Below, one piece after another: positions 24,001-59,698 of a DNA stretch of 64,000 bases. Source of the DNA: Parelaphostrongylus tenuis. Its lineage: Eukaryota > Nematoda > Chromadorea > Rhabditida > Metastrongylidae. Location: contig JAHQIW010004438.1 in assembly GCA_019055375.1 (NCBI GenBank), positions 186,001 through 250,000 of the forward strand. Reading direction: 5' to 3'. The stretch's first letter is position 1, and each line of letters starts with the position of its first letter. The notes under the pieces were generated by a model. The model saw nothing but the letters and a program-made list of their open reading frames with translations, had not been told where the DNA came from and searched no databases. The position numbers and the translations under genes were made by a program.

Positions 24001-24820
24001 AAGCGAAATATTTGGGCAAAAATTACGCTTTTAAATCACTTATAGAAACTTTGTAATTGTATCAATAACATGGACGCCAACTTGTCGTGAAGTACATTTT
24101 TTTGGGTAAAAAAATGATGTGCTATCGTATAAAATCGTTCGAATTATTCCCTTATTTTGAAGGTACGCTCGGCGATTGATCGCGGCCTTTGCGGTCTATT
24201 CAATGTAGCGCCATACCTCGAATGTGCTTCGCAAGGTCACGACAACACAGAATGCTGTAGATACAAAGGCATCATCACCAAGACGTGAAAATATATCTAT
24301 ATTATTCGTTAATTCAATTTTTCAATTTTTTATTTGTCGGTGCTGTTTTGTACCCTCCACATTTTCGATAGAGCGCATGCGGCGCAGTGATTAGAGATGT
24401 TCTTCATAGCGCACAACCTCGATGGCTCGATCTCGCGCTCATGGCTAAACCAAGCCTTCCAACCCTCCGGGGCTGGTAAAATGGTATCGAATCTATCTAA
24501 GAGGATAAGCAGAACTGACTTGAATACATCGGTAGTCTATCACGAGTCATTGTAATGTCCAGGTATGCATTCAATCACTCTATGCAAAAGTGACAATTGA
24601 AGATCGAACGTATGGCGCATCCCTCAGAGATAGATTAACGTCAGAAGCTGTATACCTATCATTTATATTTTCGATAATGGTTCAAAGTTTCAGAGGGCCT
24701 CAATGCGAGGTATTTTGTCGATCGTCTCATCAACTTGGTGTCTTAGGCTTACAGCATATCGTTTGCGGTAACGCTATTGGAGAAATGATGCAGTGCCATC
24801 ACTCAGGAATCATATTGTGA
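8883..24820 (+). CDS. Secreted DB-module protein, nine exons
   Basis: Model on the + strand: 8883-9044, 12384-12689, 12896-13058, 15527-15655, 18119-18226, 20478-20708, 21481-21560, 24163-24284, 24694-24820. All junctions agree in phase, giving about 475 aa. A signal peptide (MRLTLLAVLLIIDG) is followed by a cysteine patch, a Ser/Pro/Thr/Gln-rich middle of roughly 290 residues, and a C-terminal DB module (nematode domain, PF01682 family) with its 12 cysteines: ECC, GC, LC, GLC, EC, ECC, QC, FC, VC, QC. The DB module is presumed disulphide-bonded and extracellular; its function is unknown. The last four exons are secure. Exons 1-5 rest on phase, splice sites and composition, and exon 1 could belong to another transcript. 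Introns reach about 3.3 kb. The gene is convergent with shl-1. Confidence 0.72.
10499..10705 (+). mobile_element. tRNA-derived SINE copy
   Basis: GTGATTAGAGGTGACCTG head, then the family body: GGTATCAAACTC, GAGGATAGCAGTGCTGAC, and the tail CACTCAATCACCTCAAACG. Lies in intron 1 of the DB-module gene model. Confidence 0.65.
11608..11880 (-). mobile_element. tRNA-derived SINE, near full length
   Basis: On the - strand: TGTCGCAGTGGTTTAGATGTG head (pol III box A-like), body with CTGGTACC and GGATAGGCAACACTG, then GCATTCAATCACCTCAAAG and ACGAATGTATGGCGCATCCC at the 3' end. Shares its full extent with 58158-58420. Confidence 0.75.
12384..12689 (+). CDS. DB-module gene exon 2: Ser/Pro/Thr-rich
   Basis: 102 codons between a strong acceptor (CCCTTTTACAG|ACA) and donor AAG|GTAAAG. 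Rich in Pro, Ser, Thr and Gln. Contains two similar units, SRFQMETMSPPP and SRFQFTTVPTLHS, about 75 residues apart. No recognised domain. It is open for its whole length, unlike the frames around it. Confidence 0.68.
12896..13058 (+). CDS. DB-module gene exon 3: Pro-rich acidic
   Basis: 54 codons from acceptor CCTCACAG|TCA to donor AACG|GTGAGA. Reads HHRIRTTPDPRIIRPPDS then LVIIGESDEEAPTTNDNW and a SPSPSP run. Entry phase 0, exit phase 1. Confidence 0.66.
13636..13720 (+). CDS. possible exon of unknown gene
   Basis: Between CTCTCAACAG|AAA and AAAG|GTGATT one frame reads KVANTFDGVNIPNAFISEEI then LNNRPYNK. Splice sites are good, but its entry phase (0) does not fit exon 3 of the DB-module gene (exit 1), so it would be an alternative or missing-neighbour exon. 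It could be chance. Confidence 0.3.
14334..14362. repeat. CCTCCACCC tandem repeat
   Basis: Three units of about nine bases (CTCCACCCC) inside a pyrimidine-rich tract that runs to about 14400. Confidence 0.85.
15527..15655 (+). CDS. DB-module gene exon 4 (frame uncertain)
   Basis: Between CGAAGCAG|AG and GATG|GTTAAT one frame is open and joins exons 3 and 5 in phase: LVRSPPEKAVRIVGGRLSRQ then PSSFHHQEFLHHSINGECYA. A second frame (15482-15664, donor GAG|GTTTGT) is also open and Ser/Thr/Pro-rich. The region looks coding by composition; the choice of frame rests only on phase. Confidence 0.45.
16507..17273 (+). mobile_element. mariner element, internally deleted
   Basis: TA-flanked (16505-16506 and 17274-17275), 767 bp, with imperfect terminal inverted repeats: GGTTGAGGAAAAAGTTCC at the left, GGTTCAAGAACAAGATCC read inward from the right. 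Fragments of mariner transposase remain: KEICEAEGEGTVS and YKRFQSGNLSPKSNP (paired helix-turn-helix region), then an ARQCPLHAKQ relic of the catalytic QDNARPH motif, then C-terminal pieces. Stops and a central deletion make it non-autonomous. Confidence 0.82.
17590..17863 (-). mobile_element. tRNA-derived SINE copy
   Basis: On the - strand: GCGCATGGCGTAGTGGTTAG head, GATGGTTCGATCC-like box B (ATGGTTCGATCCTACGC), body with AGGATAGCAGCACGAC, tail GCATTTAATCACTTCAAGC. Confidence 0.72.
18119..18226 (+). CDS. DB-module gene exon 5
   Basis: 35 codons reading TVPAQKFAGWPDGVETLPNL then VVDGTASSSVNTDNK to donor AAAG|GTGAAT, phase 1, fitting exon 6. The acceptor may be GCGTAG|AG (18118) or TTGTAG (18095), the latter adding PSKGWSVE. 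No known domain. Confidence 0.55.
19159..19316. repeat. inverted repeat, about 55-bp arms
   Basis: ATTATGACAGATATTGGGTT then TTCAGTGATCAATCAAATTT (19161-19200) recurs inverted as AATTCTGATTGATTATTGAA then ACCCAATATCTGTCAGCATA at 19276-19315. The TTTTATTTGA motif occurs several times. Looks like a small MITE. Confidence 0.6.
19423..19492 (+). tRNA. tRNA-like sequence, probably a pseudo-tRNA
   Basis: 70 nt folding as CGTCGGT/GCTGACG acceptor, GTGC/GCAC D stem, CGCTC/GAGCG anticodon stem with loop TCAAAAA, and CTGGG/CCCGG T stem with loop TTTGAAT. Position 33 is C instead of U, and the T loop lacks TTC, which argues against a functional tRNA. It is flanked by an inverted repeat (GAGCGGTGTGCAAAAC and GTTTTGCACACCACTC). 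Confidence 0.4.
20478..20708 (+). CDS. DB-module gene exon 6: pre-DB segment
   Basis: 76 codons from TATTTAAG|CT to CACG|GTAGAA. Ser/Gln/Thr-rich (PPEPSSSQQTTTEHS), ending QQCGVAPSFNPCVSAEQAS. The C-x8-C block with PCVS is the usual lead-in to a DB module as I know the family. It joins exon 7 in phase 1. Confidence 0.8.
21481..21560 (+). CDS. DB-module gene exon 7: first half of the DB module
   Basis: 26 codons reading LLECCRRKNLPHGCLPLCRY then DITQTE between GTTTTTAG|CG and GAG|GTCAGT. The CC-x7-C-x3-C-Y-D pattern is the DB module N-terminal half. No ORF of 60 codons or more marks it; it was found because the exons on either side demanded it. Confidence 0.88.
21840..21886 (-). ncRNA. decayed hammerhead ribozyme copy
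   Basis: On the - strand: stem I GTGGCA/TGCCAC, core CTGATGA, stem II AGCGG/CCGTC, core GAAAC, stem III ACGTATGT, cleavage position G. All three helices still form but the cleavage base is disallowed. The preceding leader CCCTGCTATAAATAAGGGTT is shared with 29540 and 22288. Confidence 0.55.
22100..22500 (+). repeat. two diverged copies of the hammerhead repeat's downstream part
   Basis: The segment CCTCGAAAAAGCTCTAAACA...GACTATATTGAATGTTTATGGC at 22122-22170 recurs at 22374-22425 as CCTCGGAAAGCCTCTAGACA...GACTCTATTGAAGGTTCATGGC, followed in both by a related TAAACAGT...GAAAGGAT stretch. The second copy directly follows the hammerhead relic at 22317; the first has lost that part. Confidence 0.5.
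22317..22372 (+). ncRNA. decayed hammerhead ribozyme copy
   Basis: Leader ATGCTATAAAGTAAGG...GGCGTGTGG, then CTGAGTA instead of CTGATGA, GCGGACGATGTCGCC, GAAACGTACGTA. The first core is broken by rearranged bases, so it is a relic of the same repeat. Confidence 0.45.
23043..23669. mobile_element. large fold-back element, about 627 bp
   Basis: Arms of nearly 290 bp: GCGGCGCCACTTAAGGCC at 23043 mirrors GGCCTCAAATGGCGCCGC-like GCCTCAAATGGCGCCGC at 23653-23669. Interior blocks TAATAGCTTATTATTGGCGG, CAGTCAAAATAAGATTTTC and GGATAAAAGTTTTATTGTAA all recur inverted in the right half. A direct repeat GCGGYAGGATTYTRGAAAAG flanks it (23010 and 23693). Lies in intron 7 of the DB-module gene. Confidence 0.72.
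24163..24284 (+). CDS. DB-module gene exon 8: second DB segment
   Basis: 40 codons plus 2 nt: DRGLCGLFNVAPYLECASQG then HDNTECCRYKGI, with the diagnostic C-A-x-x-G-x-D-x-x-x-CC core of the DB module. Acceptor TTTTGAAG|GTA, donor AAGAC|GTGAAA. If unspliced it would stop two bases later, at TGA 24286-24288. Confidence 0.88.
24371..24645 (+). mobile_element. tRNA-derived SINE, full length
   Basis: GAGCGCATGCGGCGCAGTGA head, ATGGCTCGATCTCGCGC box B, body GGTAAAATGGTATCGAATCT and GAGGATAAGCAGAACTGAC, tail ATTCAATCACTCTATGC then GTATGGCGCATCCCTCAGAG. It sits inside the last intron of the DB-module gene, only about 50 nt before exon 9. Confidence 0.78.
24694..24820 (+). CDS. DB-module gene exon 9: end of DB module and stop
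   Basis: Acceptor GTTTCAG|A in phase 2. Reads GPQCEVFCRSSHQLGVLGLQ then HIVCGNAIGEMMQCHHSGII and TGA at 24818-24820. It supplies the last four DB cysteines. I see no clear AATAAA in the following 250 bases. Confidence 0.88.
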
Positions 24821-25186
24821 TTGGGATAGTGACTTATCCTTTGCTACATTCCTTTCTCTTCCACTCTACTCCTGCATCCACATCTCATTCTTCCTCTCTC
24901 TTGCTCTGTTTCATGACATTGTCAAAAATGTCTCCCAGTTTGTTCTGCTATTCATTTTATTTTCCAACTTCTGTGAAATGGCGATACTCACTCTCGTAAT
25001 TTAATGCAGGGTACAAATGTGCGAGCTTTCAAGAGCAATTCAGATGCTTGAGGCGTCTACCGGACTCTGAAATCAATCTGATATGTATTCTTCGATAATT
25101 AAGCCAGTACTGCAAAGTTGATAAAAACGAACTTTTAACTTATCAAATTTATTTTCTGTCTCTTGCTTCATTAATAAGAGAACCTG

Positions 25187-25450
25187 TGAGCAGTGGTTAG
25201 AGGTAATCTGTGTCGCAAGCGTAGTCCATTGGTTCGCCTCGCGCGCACATTGCTCACCATTGTTTCTTTCCCTACGGGATCGGTAAATTGGTACCAGACT
25301 TGTTTGCGAGGATAGCAGCACTGACTTCATACATTGGTAGGTCACAACGAGTGATTGTAAAGACCAGATAATGAATTCAATCACCTCAAAGGAATCTAAA
25401 GATTGAAGACGAATGCATGGCCCATTCTTAGAGATTTATCAATGCTGGAA
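25187..25450 (+). mobile_element. tRNA-derived SINE, full length
   Basis: GAGCAGTGGTTAGAGGTAAT head, ATTGGTTCGCCTCGCGC box B, body GGTAAATTGGTACCAGACT and GAGGATAGCAGCACTGAC, tail ATTCAATCACCTCAAAGG then GAATGCATGGCCCATTC. Confidence 0.76.
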
Positions 25451-26005
25451 GCCTTGTCCTTTCTGGTTTTCTGAATCTATTCACTTATTTTTATCAACTT
25501 CGTGCTACTGGTTTAAGCACCAAAGAACGTTTTATTGATTAGTAATGTTAAAGAAAATTCGGTCTACACTTCGTTATCAATCTGATATAGGTGTATATAA
25601 TGTATGCATTCCAGAAAATTTCAACTCAAAAACCTCAAACGGGTGTCAGTCTTTTGACGCCGAACGTCTAAGCAAATTAATGAATATCACACCTTTTTGA
25701 AGTGTGTTGTACAAGAAGGAAGAAATTGTATAGTCGCTGACATTTTTCGCCTTATTATTTCGGGTTTAACATTTCATCGTGTATAGCTTTGTTCTGAGCA
25801 TCAATTTATTTCATTCCATTGTTCAATTAGCATCAAAGTCGCATTTCGCATATAAATGTACGAAAATTCTAATGAATTCTGCTATCTGCTTTTATGACTG
25901 GCTTTTTGAAAACACATGGAAAGGAATGGCGTTAGTTTCTTCATTGCTCGAATATTCTCCTACCACCAATGCAAAAGCTTCTGCGTGCATTCGGTTGAAC
26001 GCAGT

Positions 26006-26092
26006 GGTAAAGATATGGCTTGAAAATACGGACCTGGCTCTGATACAACCCAGCACTGAGCCAACCAAGTCTCAGCTTTTGAGGTTCAGGGT
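26006..26092 (+). CDS. possible short exon
   Basis: Between GAACGCAG|TG and TTCAGG|GTTAGT a frame reads VKIWLENTDLALIQPSTEPT then KSQLLRFR. The donor is good. It is isolated, 1.2 kb past the DB-module gene stop, with no partner exon found; low confidence. Confidence 0.2.
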
Positions 26093-26174
26093 TAGTGACA
26101 TAGCTTTTGGAGATTTCTCGTCCGATTCATAGAACACTATTAACTGCACGTGGTGGACACGGGATGTCTGATTA

Positions 26175-26561
26175 GGTTGGAAAGAAAATTCTCATAGTTT
26201 GTATGGAAATGTCGTTTTTTGAATCATGTGTGATTTTCTCATCATTTGAAGGCATACTTCTTGCGCATCTATTGACATGTAATTTGTCTATATCTGCTAC
26301 AGAATGGAGTACCCAGAACTTGTTTGTCAAAAGCGCGCTTTTCAGCAAGACAACGCAAAACCATACACAGCCAAAAAGACCAAGGCAAAGTTTGAATTCT
26401 TCAGTTCAAAGCCGGAGGAGTGGTACTCTGATCAGGTCGGAAACCTGGCGGATCGATGGCAAAAAGTGGTGGATAGTGATGGCCCGTATTTCAAAGAATA
26501 GTTGTTGTTGTTTGTTGTCTGAATAATTGCATAAATTTGGATGTTTTATTTCTTTTCAACC
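26175..26561 (+). mobile_element. mariner deletion derivative, 387 bp
   Basis: TA-flanked; left end GGTTGGAAAGAAAATTCTC, right end inward GGTTGAAAAGAAATAAAAC. Retains FQQDNAKPYTAKKTKAKF fused directly to FFSSKPEEWYSDQVGNLADR then WQKVVDSDGPYF, so the block between the catalytic QDNA motif and the C-terminus was deleted. Confidence 0.82.
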
Positions 26562-26599
26562 TAGTAATTCGGCTCTCACATGTCATGGAGAAGGCAACT

Positions 26600-28330
26600 T
26601 GATTAGCAATCGACAGCATTCATAGATTGAAGACTGAAGTAGAAGAATAAGCCAAAAGGCAAATTTAGAGACATTTGTGGATGAGGGAGAAGAAAATGTG
26701 TCAGTTAGAAAAGTTCTACTGTTCGTACAACATCTGACGTTGGGTCATGGTGCAGACGCTTCCGCATTACTGATTCCATGTCACCCAGAAGACTACACAA
26801 TCAGTGTCATAATACGTCTACAGTAGTGGTCATAAGTGCTAAGAGCACTGTCTATCTAATAACAAGCCTCAACGCTTGAGAAATTCGTGTCAACAACGAT
26901 TCAAGTGGATTAAGAAGTGAAATCTCAGATTAACAAATATTTATGTTCATAAAATTCATCGAGTCATACTCCGTTACATTCAATTGCAGTGATGAATGAT
27001 GATACAATAACATACAAATAATCGTTCTGAGTAACCCGTACTCATATAATATTTCTGTATGTGACTCACTAAAACTTTTGAAACTGTTCATGGAGGAAAA
27101 GCTTATGGAAAATTGATAATTTTATGCCAATATCTTCTTGACATGGGCATTAGAAATGAAGTCAGGAAGGGTGATGAGGATTTGATAAATAATTTGAAAA
27201 CAGATTGAGTGAAACCAACAAATCAATGACCATTTACTTCACACGTTAGTCTGACTTTTGTGAGCACACGATGAGAATTGAGATGTAATTTCCACAAGCA
27301 AGTTTTTATTTAACTCGTCGTTTTCCATTGAGTAAGTACTTTCTTCTGAGTAGAGACGTGGTTGTAAAGAACAAGATTTCTCCGATAGTGGTCGACATTT
27401 CGGAAAATTTCGCCCTCTTTGAAGTCTAGAAGGCTTAATTGACATTTCTAACACTCACCCTTTCGCTCTTTACTATCATTCCAAATACTGTTAAAGATCA
27501 GCTGCGTAGCTCCCCACATAGGCCAGAAATGTTCTTAGTTCAAGTCAAAGAACCAACGTGAGGCATAGGGTGAGGTCTTGCTTCATCACAATGAAGTCCT
27601 CCTCACGGCTCTTCTTTTGAAAATTAGAATTTTTTTAAGGCGCACTAGAATATTGTACACTCTTATGCGAGGATGATGACTTCCACCTCAAATTCTTCTA
27701 TACTATATCTCGGTGCTCTATGCGTGCTCATTGATGTGCAGGTTGACTCCAGGTTACAATCCAACTATGTACTCTTTTGTATAGACGCAGTGCTAGTCCA
27801 TCCGTTTCGCTCGAAAAGTCAGCCAATGTTAGAAAAATCTTGTTATCAACAACATATCTCCTGAAAAAAAAATACTGACTATTGATGATCCGAAACGAAA
27901 ATGCTGAACGGCCATATAGAGCCTCAGAGTTGGGATACACAGATATTGTGCAGCTCGACCTTTTCGTCCGGAGTTGTCTCGTGAACCTAAACGAGAACTT
28001 TACTAAGTCGTACAATTACCTTAGTCTTCAATAAATAACGATAATGTGAGTCAGATGTAACCCGTCTGAGTTCTTGTCATTTGTACCGAGCTGAGACCTT
28101 CATCAGATTACCCCAACTGAGAATGGGATCGAGAACCCTTGAAACCCCATATTCCTGAGCCATTAAAGCCAGATAAGCAACATGTAACTGAGCTCTCCAG
28201 TACTATTGAAAGAAAGATCACGTTTGACATTGCGATGATTGTAGTGAAGCCCAAGCAATTTATCGCGCTCTAGTAAGCGATGGAAACGAATGGAGACTTA
28301 ATAGGCATCGAATCGAGTTACTTGATTATC
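26600..28330. other. intergenic, nothing recognised
   Basis: Between two mariner elements. No repeated family, exon or structured RNA was identified here. Confidence 0.5.
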
Positions 28331-28341
28331 ATCGGAATATA

Positions 28342-29051
28342 TTAGGTCTCTACCAAAGTTTCCGAATTTGATCCACAAAATAAAAATTTTCTCCCAAAAA
28401 GAGATTCTCCATCAGCTATTTTTGTACATATTTGTTCAACAATGGAGCCGCCACGGGAGGCCATTCGCAACTTACTGCTTTACGAGTTTCAGCAAGAAAC
28501 ATCAACATCGCGACCAAATCGATTTGCACCAAAGACATCATTTTCTGCGACCAAAGTGGGCCAATTTATTGGAGATTGTTTCAAGCCGGTCAGACCATCA
28601 ACGCTGAACGATACTGTCAGCAACTGGACCATTGCAATCAAGCAATTCTACGCCACCACCGTCGCCAAGTTCATTTCGCTTCAAGACAATACAAAGTCAC
28701 GCTTTGCCAAGGAAACAACGAAGAAGTTCACCGATTTGAGCTCGGAGCCTTTGGATTACCCGCTGTATTCTCCAGACGTTTGTCTCGGTCCGATTTCCAT
28801 CTCTTCAGATCATTGGAGCATTGGTCGGACAAGAGAAGTTTTGAGACATCATTCATTTGCGTCGAGGTTTGATTGGTTGATTTCCATTGAAGAATAATGA
28901 TTTTTATTATGATTTGCTGCCGGAGCGTTGGCAGAATTGCATCAGGCAGACGGAGAATACTTCAGTTAATGTTATTTGATAGTTTCGATTACTTGGAAAA
29001 CCAAATTTTTGAGTTTCTGGAAGAAGCTTGAGAACTTAGTTGGACACCTAA
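28342..29051 (+). mobile_element. mariner element, 710 bp, decayed transposase
   Basis: TA duplications at 28340-28341 and 29052-29053. Left end TTAGGTCTCTACCAAAGTTT, right end inward TTAGGTGTCCAACTAAGTTC. Transposase relics across frames: GPIYWRLFQAGQTINAERYC then QQLDHCNQAI, SRSDFHLFRSLEHWSDKRSF (third catalytic Asp region) and LPERWQNCI near the C-terminus. The N-terminal DNA-binding part is missing. Confidence 0.85.
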
Positions 29052-29105
29052 TATATTTCCGTAGACTTTTCTTTGCGCCTCTCACGAGGGTTGGTATTTT
29101 ATGTT

Positions 29106-29152
29106 GCGGTACGCGTACATTTTGACGGTTTCGCTAGTCTCATTAGTACCAC
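29106..29152 (-). ncRNA. decayed hammerhead ribozyme copy
   Basis: On the - strand: GGTAC/GTACC stem I, core CTAATGA (essential G lost), second core AAAAT. Recognisable only by comparison with the other copies; about 470 bp from the intact-looking copy and in the opposite orientation. Confidence 0.4.
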
Positions 29153-29307
29153 ACACTGCATCAGTGCTCGACAAGTGATATGGTCACGTCTCTGCGGAGT
29201 CGTTCTTTCAGTCAAACTCGCGGCTGTTATCATAACGGTCAGAACGTGCCTATACCGACTAGCATGCAGAACGAAATCCTGTAAGAGGCTTAATAAAAAT
29301 CTGTAGA

Positions 29308-29395
29308 AATATACATATATATAATAGTATATATATGTATATATATGTACGACATATATATATATATATATAGGACTTTATATACATTTTTTATT
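29308..29395. repeat. TA-rich simple repeat
   Basis: ATATATATA tracts with interruptions, ending in TTTATATACA. It lies between the hammerhead relic at 29106 and the intact-looking copy at 29574. Confidence 0.9.
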
Positions 29396-29573
29396 TAAAA
29401 TTATTTTGAATGTTTATTGCTGAGGTTTCAAAACAGTCGATGTCGTCGGATAAATTTCGTTCTACCAGCCGAGATCCATAGGCTGGAAAAGTGGTGGTGG
29501 CACAGTGTCATTGTACACTATCCGCACCACTAGCTGCCCTCCTTGCTATAATGCAGGGCTCAATCTGAGGCGT

Positions 29574-29622
29574 GGGTCACTGAAGAGGAGGGCGAGACCT
29601 CCGAAACACGCGTGTATGGCCC
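29574..29622 (+). ncRNA. hammerhead ribozyme motif, all elements present
   Basis: Stem I GGGTCA (29574-29579) pairs with TGGCCC (29617-29622). Core CTGAAGA (29580-29586). Stem II GGAGG/CCTCC is five perfect pairs closing GCGAGA. Core GAA (29603-29605). Stem III ACACGCGTGT (29606-29615) is a palindrome with the required A15.1-U16.1 pair. Cleavage nucleotide A (29616), so the triplet is GUA. Position 7 of the core tolerates A. The very short stem III is typical of hammerheads carried by retroelements such as Penelope-like elements and SMalpha (family knowledge). Four decayed relatives lie in this window. Confidence 0.7.
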
Positions 29623-29667
29623 TGGGTGCCAACTTCGCTTAGGCTTTGAAAATTCTTTTTCCTGAAA

Positions 29668-29808
29668 TTATATATACATATCATATTATATATATATATT
29701 ATATATATATTATATGACATAATATGAACATATATGTATATGTACATACGAATTATATATACTATGCATATAATATAATATATATATATATATATGCATA
29801 CTATATAT
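29668..29808. repeat. TA-rich simple repeat
   Basis: Interrupted TA and TATG tracts following the hammerhead-bearing repeat; many self-complementary stretches. Confidence 0.9.
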
Positions 29809-29809
29809 G

Positions 29810-31050
29810 AGCCCCAGACGAAGAAAAGGCAATGTTATCAAATTTATGAAATGATATGCTTCCGGCTCTGATCAATCACTGAGTGACGTCCCATGCATTT
29901 GACTCAATTTGTATCACGAATTGTTAGATGGATATGTGATTTTTATGACTCTAGGGTGTCCGTTGATGTAGAGATTAATATTTTCTAGTCTAGAAGACAT
30001 GATAGATAGTACATTTTCCGATCCTAAAGAGCTCGGTGGCATAGTCTACCTACGCGACATGATCGGGTCAAAGGTGAAGAAACGTTCGAAAATAAAGTTT
30101 GCCAACAGACTGAGTTACAACCATTCATGAAGCCGCATTGAAATCAAAATTCAATTGTAGCAATATCAGTTTGATGCAGTCAAACCATCTTCCAAAATTG
30201 TGGTCCTCATTTTCGGTCCATAAACTGGAAAAAGTGCTAAAAAGACTCAACGAGCTATGAAGAGCCTTCTGGAGGAGCAGAATTACCGCTTTTGCGAACA
30301 ATATTTTGCCAGTGTAGTAGAAATTGGATAAGAAGAATAGTAAGATTTTAGCAATTCGCCACCAGTTGGCAAGGCACTTGACTGAATAGGAACAAGTCTA
30401 AAGTAGCATAAAAAGGAAGAAAAAAGATATCCAACCCTTACACACTACCAATTACTTGGTGATCTTCATCAGCCAGAAAATTCCTTAGAAATGGAAATAT
30501 TGTAATAACCACAGCACTTTTACTATGGTGAAACCATTCTCTTTGAAGGAGACGCAGGTAATTTCCCCGACTAGTTCTATACTACCATGACCCTTAATTA
30601 TCTCTCAATGTTGTCATCGTTCTTTAATTTATACGCATTATTGCTTTTTGATCAGTCCCGCTCTGAAATAAGAATCTCAAAAATTAAGCATTAAAAAGCT
30701 TTCAGAAACTACGTCATACTGAGGTGTACTCAAGGTCTCTCCAAAACTGTTTTCTCTATACTGCGGAAAACTGATAAAAAATGCTTGTGAAAAGTAATGA
30801 TTTAGAGATTATTGTGGTCGACGCGTTCCAGGCATTGTCGATATGCATTTAGTCCTCGTAGCTGCTATCGCTATTATTATTTGCTTCACTTTTACATTGG
30901 GTGCATGAGCGTCGAGCACATCGATTGGTGTTTTTATAGTTTACCTCTCGATAATTCGAGCCTGTTTAGCTTTTCCACATGAATACCTGGTTCATGGTCT
31001 TGTTGAACGTCACTCTCCTTTCTCGCTCCTCTGTCACTTCGTCATCCTTA
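29810..31050. other. intergenic or 3' flank of shl-1
   Basis: Downstream of the shl-1 stop on the - strand. It should contain the 3' UTR and poly(A) site, but I could not pick a convincing AATAAA on the - strand. No other gene seen. Confidence 0.4.
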
Positions 31051-58594
<27,544 letters not shown>

Positions 58595-59698
58595 TCCGCG
58601 CCAACTAGCCTGTAATAGATAGCTATCGATTGATCGGAATCATTCGATGGTCGATTACGGTAGGGTCCGAGTGGGGAGGAAAGCTAATTAGCATAATTAC
58701 CATGCATCTATGAAACTACGACAGTACAAAATTCATAGAAGTATGCTAGATGAAAAGTAGCTATGAACAACAAAAAGGGATTAATGAAATCTCAATTGCT
58801 TCGTAATTAATTGCGAAGTAAGGAAAGTAAAGATCACTAAAAATAGTAAATAAATACAAAGCGTTTTAGGAGAAAATTTCTATGATGTTGAGAGATATGC
58901 AAAAATTAAACCTCGGGCGGGAGTGTAACTCTTGTTTTACCTTTACGGGAACGTTAAACCTTCTTGAGTATACAGCTATGACATCATAACACTTATACTA
59001 AAACATAAACAAAGAATCCATGCACACTACTAAAGATCTAAGGAAGTTTTCGTTGTACTGTTGCAAAAGAGCAGCATAGTCGTTTCTGATTGCTTGAAGA
59101 ACAAAAAGATCATCTCATTTTTTTGATGAGTCTCGGTATGAAATGCTCATTGCTATTCTCAGAAGATCCTGAGTTCTATAGGTCATGGGTAGAGGCAGAA
59201 GATCGTGGGAGGGTGCTCAGTGTATGCCAATGGGTGGAGCTTACAACGGAACTTTTTCCAGAGTAGTCTAATGCTTCATTATTTATGGAAACTCTAAACC
59301 GCTCCCCTTGTTCTGCACATTTAATTACGGGTGGCTAGTCGAATGTACGTCAATCACAGGAAGCAATTCACACAGAGACAGGTACACCTACCTCACTTAC
59401 GTGTGGATGAAAAAAGTTGACACGGAGCGATGATTGGAACAATCAGGCTCAATGAAGGAACACAGAGATTATCTAATCAATCTATTTTTGTCGAAGGGTA
59501 ATCAAATAAATTCAGTTCCCTTTCACTCCATAATCCATCACTCAACGTACCACCTGGAAATCAGTTAGCCAAACTCGTTTGTCCCGATCTGAATACTTCT
59601 CACATTAACGGCGGCCCGTGAGAGTAAACGCATTATTAAAGATGAGCATGTGAAAACCTTCAAAGCTGTCTTTGAGTATTTTGTATTATTAGGCCTTC

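Noticed and set aside
25073..25384. 103-codon - strand ORF
   Set aside because: It lies inside the tRNA-derived SINE at 25187-25450 and its extension; similar ORFs arise from other SINE copies.
26203..26526. 107-codon + strand ORF
   Set aside because: Internal to the mariner deletion derivative 26175-26561.
28432..28897. Two overlapping long + strand ORFs (146 and 151 codons)
   Set aside because: They are pieces of one decayed mariner transposase read in different frames, not host genes.
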